From NCBI RefSeq assembly GCF_039975415.1, contig NZ_JBDWHD010000007.1: a stretch of 64,000 nucleotides of DNA; one strand, given 5' to 3'. The notes beneath the pieces were generated by a model. The model did no database searches. It saw only the letters and a list, made by a program, of their open reading frames with translations, and had not been told where the DNA came from. This document shows, one piece after another, positions 53,198 through 61,679 of this stretch. Made by a program: the position numbers and the translations under genes. The stretch comes from Ascidiaceihabitans sp039975415 (GTDB lineage Bacteria; Pseudomonadota; Alphaproteobacteria; Rhodobacterales; Rhodobacteraceae). The first letter of the stretch is position 1, and every line of letters starts with the position of its first letter.

Positions 53198-53966
53198 TTG
53201 GTTTCAAAAACCGCTTTGGTGTCCGACTACCGCCGGTTCCATCGGGGGAGCCTGTTGCGATTACGTCACCCGGGTGCAGAGTGAACAAAGATGAGGCGTA
53301 AGCGATTTGTTCGGGCAGGGAGAAGATCATTTCGCGCCCGTATGCGGATTGCATCATGTCCCCGTTCAAGGTGACGGCCAGATGCAAATCCTCTACACGC
53401 GGCAGCGCATCAGCGGTGGTGGCCCAAGGCCCCCAGGATCCAGAATTTGCAAAATTCTTGCCTGCATAGATCGAGTGTTTTTGCCAGTCGCGCACAGAAC
53501 CATCGTTGAAAGGCGCGTAGCCTAGAACATGATCCATCGCTTGCGCGGCCGTCACATGGCGTGCTGGTTTTTCGATCACAACCGCAATTTCGCCCTCATA
53601 GTCAAAGCTGTCGGCCGGTGTACCGCGCGGTGCCTCCAAAGTGGCGCCATGCCCGACAAGTGTCTCGCCTTCCTTGCCAAACAGAATGATGTGTTCAGGG
53701 CTGGGCGGGGCCACGCCATCAACGGGGTAAGGCTTGGGATAATTCATACCAACACAGATGATCTTGCGGGGGTTTGGAATGGGCGGCTGGAATGTGATCT
53801 CGGCGATGGGGATTTTTGCGGACAGGTTTTCGCTGTCTTTCAACGCTTCAGATATTTCAGCATCCAGCAGGTCTCGCAAGGTAGGGTATTGCGCAATGAG
53901 GCCAGGGCTTGCCGTAGCAACGGTTTCAAACACTGATTGTCCCGATTTCCTCGGCGTCGCAGTCAT
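53058..53966 (-). CDS. fumarylacetoacetate hydrolase-family protein, 3' end replaced by rtcB sequence
   Basis: FAH core is clear: ICVGMNYPKPYPVDG, DYEGEIAVVIEKPARHV, YAPFNDGSVRDWQ, KNFANSGSWGPWATTADALP, MIFSLPEQIAYASSLFTLHP and GDVIATGSPDGTGG, with the metal Glu/Asp residues. After FLKPNDL the family's last twenty residues are gone and the frame runs on out of phase through the rtcB fragment for about 40 codons (FRITRFWGCSSGLCPAG). It overlaps the rtcB frame by 140 bases. ATG 53966 has GGAAGG eight bases upstream; GTG 53990 is possible. Since the catalytic core is whole it may still be active. Confidence 0.82.
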   Translation of the reverse strand: MTATPRKSGQSVFETVATASPGLIAQYPTLRDLLDAEISEALKDSENLSAKIPIAEITFQPPIPNPRKIICVGMNYPKPYPVDGVAPPSPEHIILFGKEGETLVGHGATLEAPRGTPADSFDYEGEIAVVIEKPARHVTAAQAMDHVLGYAPFNDGSVRDWQKHSIYAGKNFANSGSWGPWATTADALPRVEDLHLAVTLNGDMMQSAYGREMIFSLPEQIAYASSLFTLHPGDVIATGSPDGTGGSRTPKRFLKPNDLLAVPACPFRITRFWGCSSGLCPAGRIFRDESRRNNHPRLYAKP

Positions 53967-54320
53967 TCGCTGCACCTTCCAGGAACTCACACAGTGCGGG
54001 ACGAAGCGGTCTTATGCACGTGCGGCTTATGCTGGCGCAGCATTCGCGCGCTCGTAACACAAAGGTCTTTGTGATGTGGCGAGTTTCCGCTTATTGGCAG
54101 TTTAATCACGACAAAATAGGGCGAGGTCAAATTGACCATTCGCTGTGGGATTCTCTAAAACTTGAGACGTGGACCCGTGTATAAACGTTCAGAAAATTTT
54201 TGTGCCGGCTTGTAGATGCAGCAGTTGGTCTTTGACATTGGCGGTTTGGGGAACGTCGGTGTTTAGGTTGTTCTCGGGGCAGATTTAAACACTGGTTCAA
54301 GGGACGAAACCCTAGAACGT
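53967..54320. other. 354-base non-coding stretch
   Basis: No gene recognised on either strand. It should hold the promoter that now drives the FAH/RNA-repair transcript. Confidence 0.5.
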
Positions 54321-54770
54321 CTAAAGAATATCTAATGAGACTTTGACCCTGTCCATCACGATTGACGATGTGAATTTGCTCACATTGGATTCATCGAAGA
54401 AATACTCTTGGGTAAAGGCCTCGTATTCGGCGATGTCCTCAACAATCACTACCAGTATGAAGTCGGCTTCACCCGTTGCATAATAGCATTGTTGTACCGT
54501 TGGTGCAGTTCGCATTTTGCGTTTAAACGCATCCAAATGCATACGACTTTCGCGTTCGAGCATGACCTGAACAATGACCGTCATTCCCCGCCCCAATTTG
54601 GCAGAGGACAGCACGGCAATTTCGCTTTCAATCACACCGGTCTCGCGCAATTTCTTCAGGCGTTTTTGCACTGCCGGAGGGGATAGCCCGATCTCGAATC
54701 CCAACGCCTCGGCCGTGAGGCGGGCATCGCGTTGAACAAGTTTGAGAATCTCTAAGTCTTTGTCATCCAT
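54321..54770 (-). CDS. Lrp/AsnC-family transcriptional regulator
   Basis: 149 residues. N-terminal HTH (DDKDLEILKLVQRDARLTAE, GLSPPAVQKRLKKLRETGVI), C-terminal RAM ligand domain (VQQCYYATGEADFILVVIVE). In ectoine loci an AsnC regulator of this kind is common. It is divergent from the EhuB-like gene with 248 bases between, including an A-rich block at 54780-54845 where Lrp-type proteins could bind. Confidence 0.92.
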   Translation of the reverse strand: MDDKDLEILKLVQRDARLTAEALGFEIGLSPPAVQKRLKKLRETGVIESEIAVLSSAKLGRGMTVIVQVMLERESRMHLDAFKRKMRTAPTVQQCYYATGEADFILVVIVEDIAEYEAFTQEYFFDESNVSKFTSSIVMDRVKVSLDIL

Positions 54771-55018
54771 GCTCCGATGTAGATCGGAAAATTATCAAAA
54801 GACAACGCAATTAGTCAAAAAAAACGAGAATATCGACGAAAATGCTCCCTCATCGTCTCTATCATCGTTGTTGGAAGTTGGGGGGCTAATTCCAAAAAAC
54901 TGAACAAGTGCTGAAAACACAGCTTGGGGGCATCCCTTGGTGTGCGGCGCAATCAACAACCCCTTGGGACGTGACGCCTACGGCGCACGCTCAGATCAAC
55001 AATGGCAAGGAGGTATTT

Positions 55019-55861
55019 ATGCCCATGAACATCACAAAAGGTCTTATCGCGACCGGCTTCTTAATGGCGACCACGGCGACGTCCGTTTTCGCGGGCCCAC
55101 TACAAGACCGCATCGACGCTGGTGAAACTATCCGCATTGGTTTTGCAAACATTCCGCTTTGGGGTTACCCGAACGAGGCCGGCGATGCAGACGGTTTCAC
55201 AAACGACATCGCAATTGAAGTTCTGGCTTCAATGGGTCTTACGAATGTCGAACCGGTTGTTGGCGACTGGGGTGGCTTGATTCCAGGTTTGAAAGCTGAG
55301 CGTTTCGACCTGATTACAGGCGGTATGTACGTTCTGGGATCGCGTTGTGAAAACGTGTCGTTTTCTGAGCCGGTTGCAAGATCTGGTGACGGTATTTTGG
55401 TTGCTGCGGGAAACCCTGAAGGCATCAACAGCTATACTGACGTGTTAAACGGCGAACACATCATGGTGACGGGCGCTGGCTACAACACTGTTGAGGCAGC
55501 GCAAAAACTTGGAATTGCAGATGCGAACATCATGCAGGTTCCTGGCCCGACAGAAATGGTAGCAGCCCTGAAAGCTGGCCGTGCTAACGCCGCTGTTTTG
55601 ACCGATTTCGAAGCGCAGCACCTCGCGGCTGATCACGACGAAATTGAATTGGGTGACTCATCGCAGATGGAAGAGTGGAGCAAGAACTTTGCTGCAATCG
55701 GGTTCCGCCATGAGGATCAAGACTTCTTGGCCGGCTTTAACGCAGCCCTTAAGGATTATCTTGGAACTGAGGAAATGATGGCGAAGGTTGCCGAGCACGA
55801 ATATTCAGAGCTGCACCTACCGGGTGACGTCACCACTGAGTGGGCCTGCGCTAACCGCTAA
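55019..55861 (+). CDS. ABC importer solute-binding protein, family 3 (EhuB-like)
   Basis: 280 residues. Signal peptide MPMNITKGLIATGFLMATTA, cleaved after VFA. The mature part, RIGFANIPLWGYPNEAGDAD, RFDLITGGMYVLGSRCENVS and NTVEAAQKLGI, is the pattern of EhuB, the ectoine/hydroxyectoine-binding protein, including the aromatic residues near the N-terminus that cage the ligand. AAGGAGG stands before the ATG, which settles the start against a longer frame. The catabolic genes downstream differ from ectoine clusters, so the ligand could be a related cyclic or acylated diamino acid. Confidence 0.85.
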   Translation: MPMNITKGLIATGFLMATTATSVFAGPLQDRIDAGETIRIGFANIPLWGYPNEAGDADGFTNDIAIEVLASMGLTNVEPVVGDWGGLIPGLKAERFDLITGGMYVLGSRCENVSFSEPVARSGDGILVAAGNPEGINSYTDVLNGEHIMVTGAGYNTVEAAQKLGIADANIMQVPGPTEMVAALKAGRANAAVLTDFEAQHLAADHDEIELGDSSQMEEWSKNFAAIGFRHEDQDFLAGFNAALKDYLGTEEMMAKVAEHEYSELHLPGDVTTEWACANR

Positions 55862-55886
55862 GGTTCGGCTTCACTAATGCAGCGAT

Positions 55887-55919
55887 AAGTGGCGGGCCAA
55901 AGGGCTTGCCACTTTTCTT
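55887..55919 (+). terminator. attenuator after the EhuB-like gene
   Basis: AAGTGGCGGGCC pairs with GGCTTGCCACTT (twelve pairs, two G-U) around AAAG, followed by TTCTT. Partial termination here would give excess binding protein. Confidence 0.65.
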
Positions 55920-55944
55920 GAAATCTCAACGGTCGAGCACACAC

Positions 55945-56610
55945 ATGAGCCTTTTTGAATTCTTGAGCCAGTATTGGCCGCGACTGTTGTCAGGTACCGG
56001 AGTTACGGTCGCTCAATTTCTTTTGGGGGCAGCACTGACGGTCGGCCTCGCACTTGTCTTTGGGTTGATGAAAATGTCCCCAAACAGAATGATCAAAGGA
56101 TCTGCGGTCACTTACATTGAGCTTTTCCGGGGCACGTCCCTGTTGGTTCAGCTTTATTGGATTTTCTTTGTTTTGCCGTTGTTCGGCGTCACGCTTGAAA
56201 AGTTCACAGCCGGTTGGGTCGCAATTGGGTTGAATGCCGGTGCCTATGGTGCCGAGCTTGTTCGTGGGGGTATTATGTCGGTCCCTAAAGGACAGTGGGA
56301 GGCGGCAACCGCAATCAACATGAGCGGCGCACGCCGCATGTGGCGCATTATCTTGCCACAAGCATTGGTGAATATGCTGCCCGTGTGGGGCAACCTGATG
56401 GTCGAAATTTTGAAAGGCACCGCACTTGTGTCACTGATTTCCGTCACAGATTTGATGTTCCAAGCCAAACAAATCAATGCCAGCACCTATATGTCTGCAC
56501 AAATCTTTGGCATGGCACTGGTCATCTATTACATTCTGGCGCGCTTCCTGCTGACGCCGTTCATGCGTTGGCTTGAGGGTTTTATGGCCCGCAAAATGGG
56601 GAGGGCATGA
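55945..56610 (+). CDS. amino-acid-type ABC permease (EhuC-like)
   Basis: 221 residues, HisM-type fold with five predicted helices. FRGTSLLVQLYWIFFVLPLF and the EAA loop GQWEAATAINMSGARRMWRI are typical of polar amino-acid permeases. Start ATG 55945 after a weak site. Three bases separate it from the second permease. Confidence 0.88.
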   Translation: MSLFEFLSQYWPRLLSGTGVTVAQFLLGAALTVGLALVFGLMKMSPNRMIKGSAVTYIELFRGTSLLVQLYWIFFVLPLFGVTLEKFTAGWVAIGLNAGAYGAELVRGGIMSVPKGQWEAATAINMSGARRMWRIILPQALVNMLPVWGNLMVEILKGTALVSLISVTDLMFQAKQINASTYMSAQIFGMALVIYYILARFLLTPFMRWLEGFMARKMGRA

Positions 56611-56613
56611 TCC

Positions 56614-57315
56614 ATGTTTGACTGGTTATTGAAAGACGAGTGGTTCCCAAAGTTTGATTGGCGATGGGACTATGCTTGGGAAATCCTTCCGCGCCTGCTT
56701 GAGGCGACACTGAACACGCTCATTGCCGCGGCAGCGGGCTATCTTATTGCACTGGTGCTCGGCTTGGTATTTGCGCTCGCACAACGCAGTGACAGTCGGA
56801 TTTTGACGTTTGTGGTCCGTGAATTCGTTGAATTCGTGCGCTCGACACCTCTCCTTCTGCAAATCTTTTTCATTTTCTACGTCGGGCCACAATTCGGTAT
56901 CACCCTCAGCCCATGGATCTCGGGTATGATTGCCATCGGCCTGCATTATTCGTGCTACCTCTCGGAAGTATATCGCGGCGGTTTGGACAGTGTCCCGAAA
57001 GGGCAGTGGGAAGCGGCGACTGCATTGAACATGACGACAATGCAGACCTACAAACGCCTGATCATCCCACAGGCGATCCCATCTGCCATTCCAGGCATGG
57101 GGAACTACCTCGTCGGGATTTTCAAAGACACGCCGATGCTTTCGGTGATCGGCGTTGCCGAACTTATCCATACCGCTAACTCGATCGGCTCGGAAACGTG
57201 GCGCTACTTGGAAGCTTACACACTCGTCGGTGTTATCTTTCTGGCGCTTTCCCTGCCTGCCGCTGGCCTTATCCGCGCATTTGAAAACCTCGTGCGCCGC
57301 AAACTAGGAATGTAG
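56614..57315 (+). CDS. amino-acid-type ABC permease (EhuD-like)
   Basis: 233 residues. FVRSTPLLLQIFFIFYVGPQ and EAA loop GQWEAATALNMTTMQTYKRL. Forms the heterodimeric channel with the preceding gene. Followed at three bases by the ATPase. Confidence 0.88.
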   Translation: MFDWLLKDEWFPKFDWRWDYAWEILPRLLEATLNTLIAAAAGYLIALVLGLVFALAQRSDSRILTFVVREFVEFVRSTPLLLQIFFIFYVGPQFGITLSPWISGMIAIGLHYSCYLSEVYRGGLDSVPKGQWEAATALNMTTMQTYKRLIIPQAIPSAIPGMGNYLVGIFKDTPMLSVIGVAELIHTANSIGSETWRYLEAYTLVGVIFLALSLPAAGLIRAFENLVRRKLGM

Positions 57316-57318
57316 AAC

Positions 57319-58134
57319 ATGGAAGATTTTTCAGGTTTCCCGCTGGAGATTGCGGACGAAAACAAACCGATGGTCAGCTTTAAGAAAGTGCGCAAAGCCT
57401 ATGGGTCTTTGGTCGTCTTGGATGACCTTGATCTGGACGTTGCGGCGGGTGAAATGGTGTCGATTATTGGGCCGTCCGGTTCTGGCAAGACAACTGTTTT
57501 GCGGATGCTTATGACGCTTGAGCAGATCAACGGAGGTGTCATCTATGTCGATGGCAAACCGTTGACGCACATGGGCAAAGACGGAAAACTAATTCGAGCT
57601 AATGAGCGCCATCTGCGGGAACGGCGCACAGATATCGGCATGTGTTTCCAGCATTTCAATCTGTTTCCGCACATGACGGCGATCCAGAACTGCATGGAAG
57701 GGCCGGTGCAGGTACTTGGCATGTCCAAGGCCGAGGCGCGCGACCGGGGTGAGGAACTTCTTGAATTGGTCGGAATGGCCGACAAAAAAGACCAGCATCC
57801 ATCACGCCTGTCAGGTGGTCAGCAGCAACGGGTTGCGATTGCCCGCGCATTGGCGATGCGGCCCAAGGTGATGTTGTTTGACGAAGTCACCTCTGCGCTT
57901 GATCCCGAGGTGATCGGTGAGGTGACAAACGTGATCCGCAAACTGGTGTCAGAGCACAACCTCACTATGCTAATGGTGACACACCAAATGGGCTTTGCCC
58001 GCGATATCTCGGATCGGGTGTGCTTCTTTTACGGTGGCAAGATCGAGGAACAAGGCAAGCCAGCCGACCTCTTTGGCGACCCGCAACGAGAGCGAACACA
58101 ACAATTTCTGAGCGCGGTGAAAGAGGCCGTCTAA
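57319..58134 (+). CDS. amino-acid-type ABC ATPase (EhuA-like)
   Basis: 271 residues. Walker A GPSGSGKTT, Q-loop FQHFNLFPHM, signature LSGGQQQRVAIARAL, Walker B VMLFDEVTSALDPE, H-loop THQMGFA. A 12-residue insertion DGKLIRANERHLRERR after the A-loop is usual for EhuA. Followed at 21 bases by the EutA-like gene. Confidence 0.9.
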   Translation: MEDFSGFPLEIADENKPMVSFKKVRKAYGSLVVLDDLDLDVAAGEMVSIIGPSGSGKTTVLRMLMTLEQINGGVIYVDGKPLTHMGKDGKLIRANERHLRERRTDIGMCFQHFNLFPHMTAIQNCMEGPVQVLGMSKAEARDRGEELLELVGMADKKDQHPSRLSGGQQQRVAIARALAMRPKVMLFDEVTSALDPEVIGEVTNVIRKLVSEHNLTMLMVTHQMGFARDISDRVCFFYGGKIEEQGKPADLFGDPQRERTQQFLSAVKEAV

Positions 58135-58155
58135 TTCGCCAAAGGAGGCAGAACC

Positions 58156-58944
58156 ATGTATAGATCCGGTGATGTCATCACGTCCAAACCCCGCACGCCT
58201 GAAATGGACGGCGGGCGCTATCACAGGGCTGGGCTGGGCTTTATCCTGATGTCGACTGATCTGGCCGCAGAGCAGGACTTTTTCACCATGGCGCCTGAAG
58301 GGGTCGGAGTGCATATCACCCGTCTTAAGACCGACGATTACACGACCCCCGAAACGCTTGCCCAACACATCGCCAACATGGCAGAGGCCGCAGCGCGCCT
58401 GCAACCTGATATGAAACCCGAGGTCATCAGCTATTCCTGCACAAGCGGGTCAATTGTGAATGGTGAGGATCGTGTCTTTTCGCAGATTGCGAAAGGCGCA
58501 CCGTGGACGCAGCCTATGTGCCTTGTCACTGGCGTTGTTGATGCACTGCGCGAACTGGGGGCGCGAAAGATTGTGGTTGGCACCCCTTATCTGGACGCGA
58601 TCAACGTCGCCGAGGCTGAATTTTTGGTGCAAAAAGGGTTCGAGGTTCTTGATATTCAGGGGCTCAATCTGGAAACTGGTCTGGAGTTTGGTCGGGTTAC
58701 ACCCGCCTACTGGAAGAAGTTCGCACTTGAGATTGATCACCCGCAGGCAGATGCGATCTTCCTGTCATGCAGCGGCATCCGTTCGCTGGAGGTCATCGAA
58801 GAGATTGAACAGGCCGCTGGCAAACCCGTTATCACGTCCAATCAGGCCCAGTTCTGGAGCTGCTTGCGCCGCGCTGGAATTACGGACCAGTTGACTGGGT
58901 TTGGTCAGTTGTTTTCCCAAGCGGGCACGTCACTTCTGCCTTAG
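58156..58944 (+). CDS. EutA-like protein (Asp/Glu racemase, arylmalonate decarboxylase/maleate isomerase family)
   Basis: 262 residues. The two catalytic cysteines of the family are visible in SYSCTSGSIVNGE and FLSCSGIRS; the cofactor-free fold makes racemases, maleate isomerase and decarboxylases. EutA of ectoine clusters belongs here and is thought to be a racemase or isomerase for a hydroxyectoine intermediate. AAAGGAGG precedes the ATG. Its 3' end overlaps the convergent cupin gene by four bases. Confidence 0.82.
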   Translation: MYRSGDVITSKPRTPEMDGGRYHRAGLGFILMSTDLAAEQDFFTMAPEGVGVHITRLKTDDYTTPETLAQHIANMAEAAARLQPDMKPEVISYSCTSGSIVNGEDRVFSQIAKGAPWTQPMCLVTGVVDALRELGARKIVVGTPYLDAINVAEAEFLVQKGFEVLDIQGLNLETGLEFGRVTPAYWKKFALEIDHPQADAIFLSCSGIRSLEVIEEIEQAAGKPVITSNQAQFWSCLRRAGITDQLTGFGQLFSQAGTSLLP

Positions 58945-59312
58945 TATCCGCGCGCTTTGTGCCCGAAAAAGACTTTGGTAATATCCTCAGCCACGTCCCA
59001 AGTTACCTGACTGCCATCGCGGACGAACAAGCTGTCTCCGGGGCCAAGGCTGCGGGTCATCCCAGTGTCATGTTGGATAAGTTTGCAGCGACCAGAAAGC
59101 ACTGTCATCAGCTCGTCGCCCTGCTCGATACATTCAAATGCACCGATCGTGCAGCGCCATATCCCGTAGCGGGTGGTGTGCCCCGCCCCACCGGCATCAA
59201 TACGCCCATAGGTCTTTGGATCACCCTTGGTGACGCGATACTGGCTTGCCGGAGCATCAAAGGGCCAGAAGTCCAGCGCGCCGATATCATCGCCGGGTTT
59301 GTACTTATCCAT
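58941..59312 (-). CDS. cupin-domain protein
   Basis: 123 residues. Cupin fold: GIWRCTIGAFECIEQGDELM, TVLSGRCKLIQHDTGMTRSL and GPGDSLFVRDGSQVTWDV; matches the Cupin_3 group, where several metal His are replaced (ECIEQGDE). Such proteins are often small catabolic accessory enzymes. Last gene of the minus-strand operon from the GntR remnant, 14 bases after the M24 gene. Confidence 0.8.
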   Translation of the reverse strand: MDKYKPGDDIGALDFWPFDAPASQYRVTKGDPKTYGRIDAGGAGHTTRYGIWRCTIGAFECIEQGDELMTVLSGRCKLIQHDTGMTRSLGPGDSLFVRDGSQVTWDVAEDITKVFFGHKARGY

Positions 59313-59326
59313 TCGGCGCTCCTCGA

Positions 59327-60496
59327 TTAAATGACCGGCAGATCTGGCGCCGCACGCGTGCTCAACAAAGTCGCGGCGTCTTTTCCGACGACGATGTTTT
59401 CCTCATGTACCATCATCAAACCATTGCCGTATGATAACGAAGGTTCAATCGTCAGCACCATATTCTCGGTCAGAACAGTGGTGTCAAACGATGCGTGTGA
59501 CGGCTGTTCGGTTAGCTGCATCCCAAGCCCGTGACCTAAACGCCCGATGTCACCGCCACTTTCGTCAAGTTCGGCAATCACTGCGGACATGGCATTGAAC
59601 AAATCACGGCAGGTGTTGCCCGGTCGCGCGGCTGCAATGCCCGCTTCGGTCGCACGCCACAACACATCATAGGCACGGCGCGAAGCATCATCCCTGCGGC
59701 CAATGGCCCAGTTGCGATCAAAGTCACAAAAATACCCATCCCATGTGAGGCCAGTGTCCAACATCAGCACGTCACCAACTTGCAAAGGGCGGCGCGTGGG
59801 TGGTGAGATGACGTCGACATACCCACCCTGATCTGCGGCCCCCACAACATAGGGCGCATCATCAGCGCCTTGCGCCAGTGCTTCGCGTCTGAATGTGCGA
59901 AACACGTCTTCGAGCGCCATGCCCTGCGACATAACCTCTGGAACGCGGGCAAACGTTGCCGATCCAATCGCGCAAATGTGGGAGAGTTTCTCGATTTCCG
60001 CGGTAGACTTCACCATGCGAAGGCCCTGAACAAGTCCGGTGACGTCCGCGATGTCCAGACCGGGAAGCGCCATGATCAGGCGTTCCCAGTCCCCCAAAGG
60101 CATCCGCAGCATCGTTTCGTGCCCTTTCATCACCCCGATCCGCGCCTTTGCTTTCGCATAGGGCGACAAGAGCTCTGTCAGCAAACTAATACCATCGTCA
60201 TCAGGCGCCGGCGCGCTCCACGTCCGAATGTCGTCGAGCCAAGACTGTCGCATCAAGGCGGCTCCGATTTCGGGGATCACGGCGATTGGTTTGCCCGTGG
60301 CGGGAACGAACAAGAACCATGGTCGTGTCGGGCTTTGCCAGAACAGCGTTTGGAATCCGCTGAAATACCGCACGTCAGGCTCGCTCATCAGCAGCATGCC
60401 TGCCAGCCCTTGCTGGGCCATAAGCGCCTGCGCCCTCTGGGTCCGGCCCTCAAATTCAGCGGTGCAAAATCCGCGCGCCAATGTCTTAGGCGGCAT
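59327..60496 (-). CDS. M24-family hydrolase (ectoine hydrolase EutD/DoeA-like)
   Basis: 389 residues. Creatinase-type N-terminal domain (PDVRYFSGFQTLFWQSPTRP), then a pita-bread domain with metal ligands in MLDTGLTWDGYFCDFDRNWA (two Asp), LGHGLGM (His), LTIEPSL (Glu) and VHEENIVV (Glu). EutD/DoeA opens the ectoine ring; creatinase and proline peptidases share the fold. Given the EhuB-like importer, opening of a cyclic amidine is a fair guess. Its ATG lies inside the last codons of the ammonia-lyase gene. Confidence 0.83.
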   Translation of the reverse strand: MPPKTLARGFCTAEFEGRTQRAQALMAQQGLAGMLLMSEPDVRYFSGFQTLFWQSPTRPWFLFVPATGKPIAVIPEIGAALMRQSWLDDIRTWSAPAPDDDGISLLTELLSPYAKAKARIGVMKGHETMLRMPLGDWERLIMALPGLDIADVTGLVQGLRMVKSTAEIEKLSHICAIGSATFARVPEVMSQGMALEDVFRTFRREALAQGADDAPYVVGAADQGGYVDVISPPTRRPLQVGDVLMLDTGLTWDGYFCDFDRNWAIGRRDDASRRAYDVLWRATEAGIAAARPGNTCRDLFNAMSAVIAELDESGGDIGRLGHGLGMQLTEQPSHASFDTTVLTENMVLTIEPSLSYGNGLMMVHEENIVVGKDAATLLSTRAAPDLPVI

Positions 60497-61679
60497 CGCG
60501 GCCCTCCATGATCATCTTAAAGATGGCTCTGTCAGTGACCCCTTCGGAACCGATAAGCAACACCCGCGAATTTGCGTCCAATTCTAACGTGTTGGACAAC
60601 ACGCTATCCTTGCGTGCCACAATCAAAGCCGCAAGACCTGCAATGGCGCTCTCTCCCGCCTCAATTGTCGGATCGCCGTCCAATGGCGCGGCCAACAATC
60701 GCACGCATGGTGCAACGAGACGTTCAGGGATTGTGAGGAAGTCACTCGCCTCCTCTTCTAGAATTTCCCACGCGAGGGGCGATGGTTCTCCGCAAGACAG
60801 ACCTGCCATCAAGGTCTCTTCGTCAATTTTCACATTCGTGGCATTGCCTGACTTGCCACTTTCGAACAAGCACGCCGCAAGGTCCGGCTCTACAATAACA
60901 ACGCGCGGCGACGCATCGCCATAAAATTGGCGCAAGCCCGCTGCGACGCCAGCGGCTAAGCCACCAACGCCTCCTTGCAAGAACACATGTGATGGTGCCT
61001 GGGCCAAAGCTTCGCAAATTTCCTGCGTCATCACCCCGTAACCCGCCATCACATCGCGAGGCGGAAGTGAATAGCCCGGCCAAGACGTGTCAGAGACCAC
61101 AAACCAACCGTTTTCTTCTGCCTCTTGTTTGGCCAAAGCGACCGACGCGTCATAATCTCCCTCGATCCGAATAACATGAGCGCCAAGGTCTTGCATTGCA
61201 TCCGCGCGCCCCTGGCTGACTTCTGCATGGATGTAGATACGGCAAGGCACGCCGAACCGTTTACAGCCCCAGGCAAGCGAGCGCCCGTGATTGCCGTCGG
61301 TTGCAGAGACCAAGGTAATTGCGGCGCATTCCGCCGCATGCTTGCCGCCACGGACATCCGCCAACGAGACCTCTTGGCCCAGTCGTTCTGAAATAACGCG
61401 CTGCAGGACGCGCACCGCCGCATAAGCCCCCCCCAATGCCTTGAAACTCCCTAAGCCAAAGCGGGAACCTTCGTCTTTGTAGAGTATTTCTCCAACATTA
61501 ATTGCCGAAGCCAAAGCACCAAGTGACACCAACGGAGTTTCCGCGTAACCGTCCCATGCCGTAATCTCTGCGCGCGCGATGGCAAATTCGCTTTCGGTCA
61601 AAACCCGATACGCGGCATCGCCGGATTTTCGGTTGGCGGGCACATGGCCCAATTGAGCGGTTGGCAGAATGTTGGTCAT
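60486..61679 (-). CDS. diaminopropionate ammonia-lyase-like PLP enzyme
   Basis: 397 residues, the length of DpaL/YgeX (about 400). KDEGSRFGLGSFKALGGAYA, with the PLP lysine, is the signature that separates DpaL from threonine dehydratases; SATDGNHGRSLAWGCKRFG, DTSWPGYSLPPRDVMAGYGV and QGGVGGLAAGVAAGL follow. DpaL turns 2,3-diaminopropionate into pyruvate and two ammonia. Ectoine clusters have EutB, a threonine-dehydratase-like relative, at this place. Overlaps both neighbours, so it is tightly coupled to the M20 and M24 hydrolases. Confidence 0.85.
   Translation of the reverse strand: MTNILPTAQLGHVPANRKSGDAAYRVLTESEFAIARAEITAWDGYAETPLVSLGALASAINVGEILYKDEGSRFGLGSFKALGGAYAAVRVLQRVISERLGQEVSLADVRGGKHAAECAAITLVSATDGNHGRSLAWGCKRFGVPCRIYIHAEVSQGRADAMQDLGAHVIRIEGDYDASVALAKQEAEENGWFVVSDTSWPGYSLPPRDVMAGYGVMTQEICEALAQAPSHVFLQGGVGGLAAGVAAGLRQFYGDASPRVVIVEPDLAACLFESGKSGNATNVKIDEETLMAGLSCGEPSPLAWEILEEEASDFLTIPERLVAPCVRLLAAPLDGDPTIEAGESAIAGLAALIVARKDSVLSNTLELDANSRVLLIGSEGVTDRAIFKMIMEGRDAA

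Noticed and set aside
54908..55018. Longer N-terminus for the EhuB-like protein
   Set aside because: AAGGAGG directly before ATG 55019 and a clean signal peptide from there settle the start.
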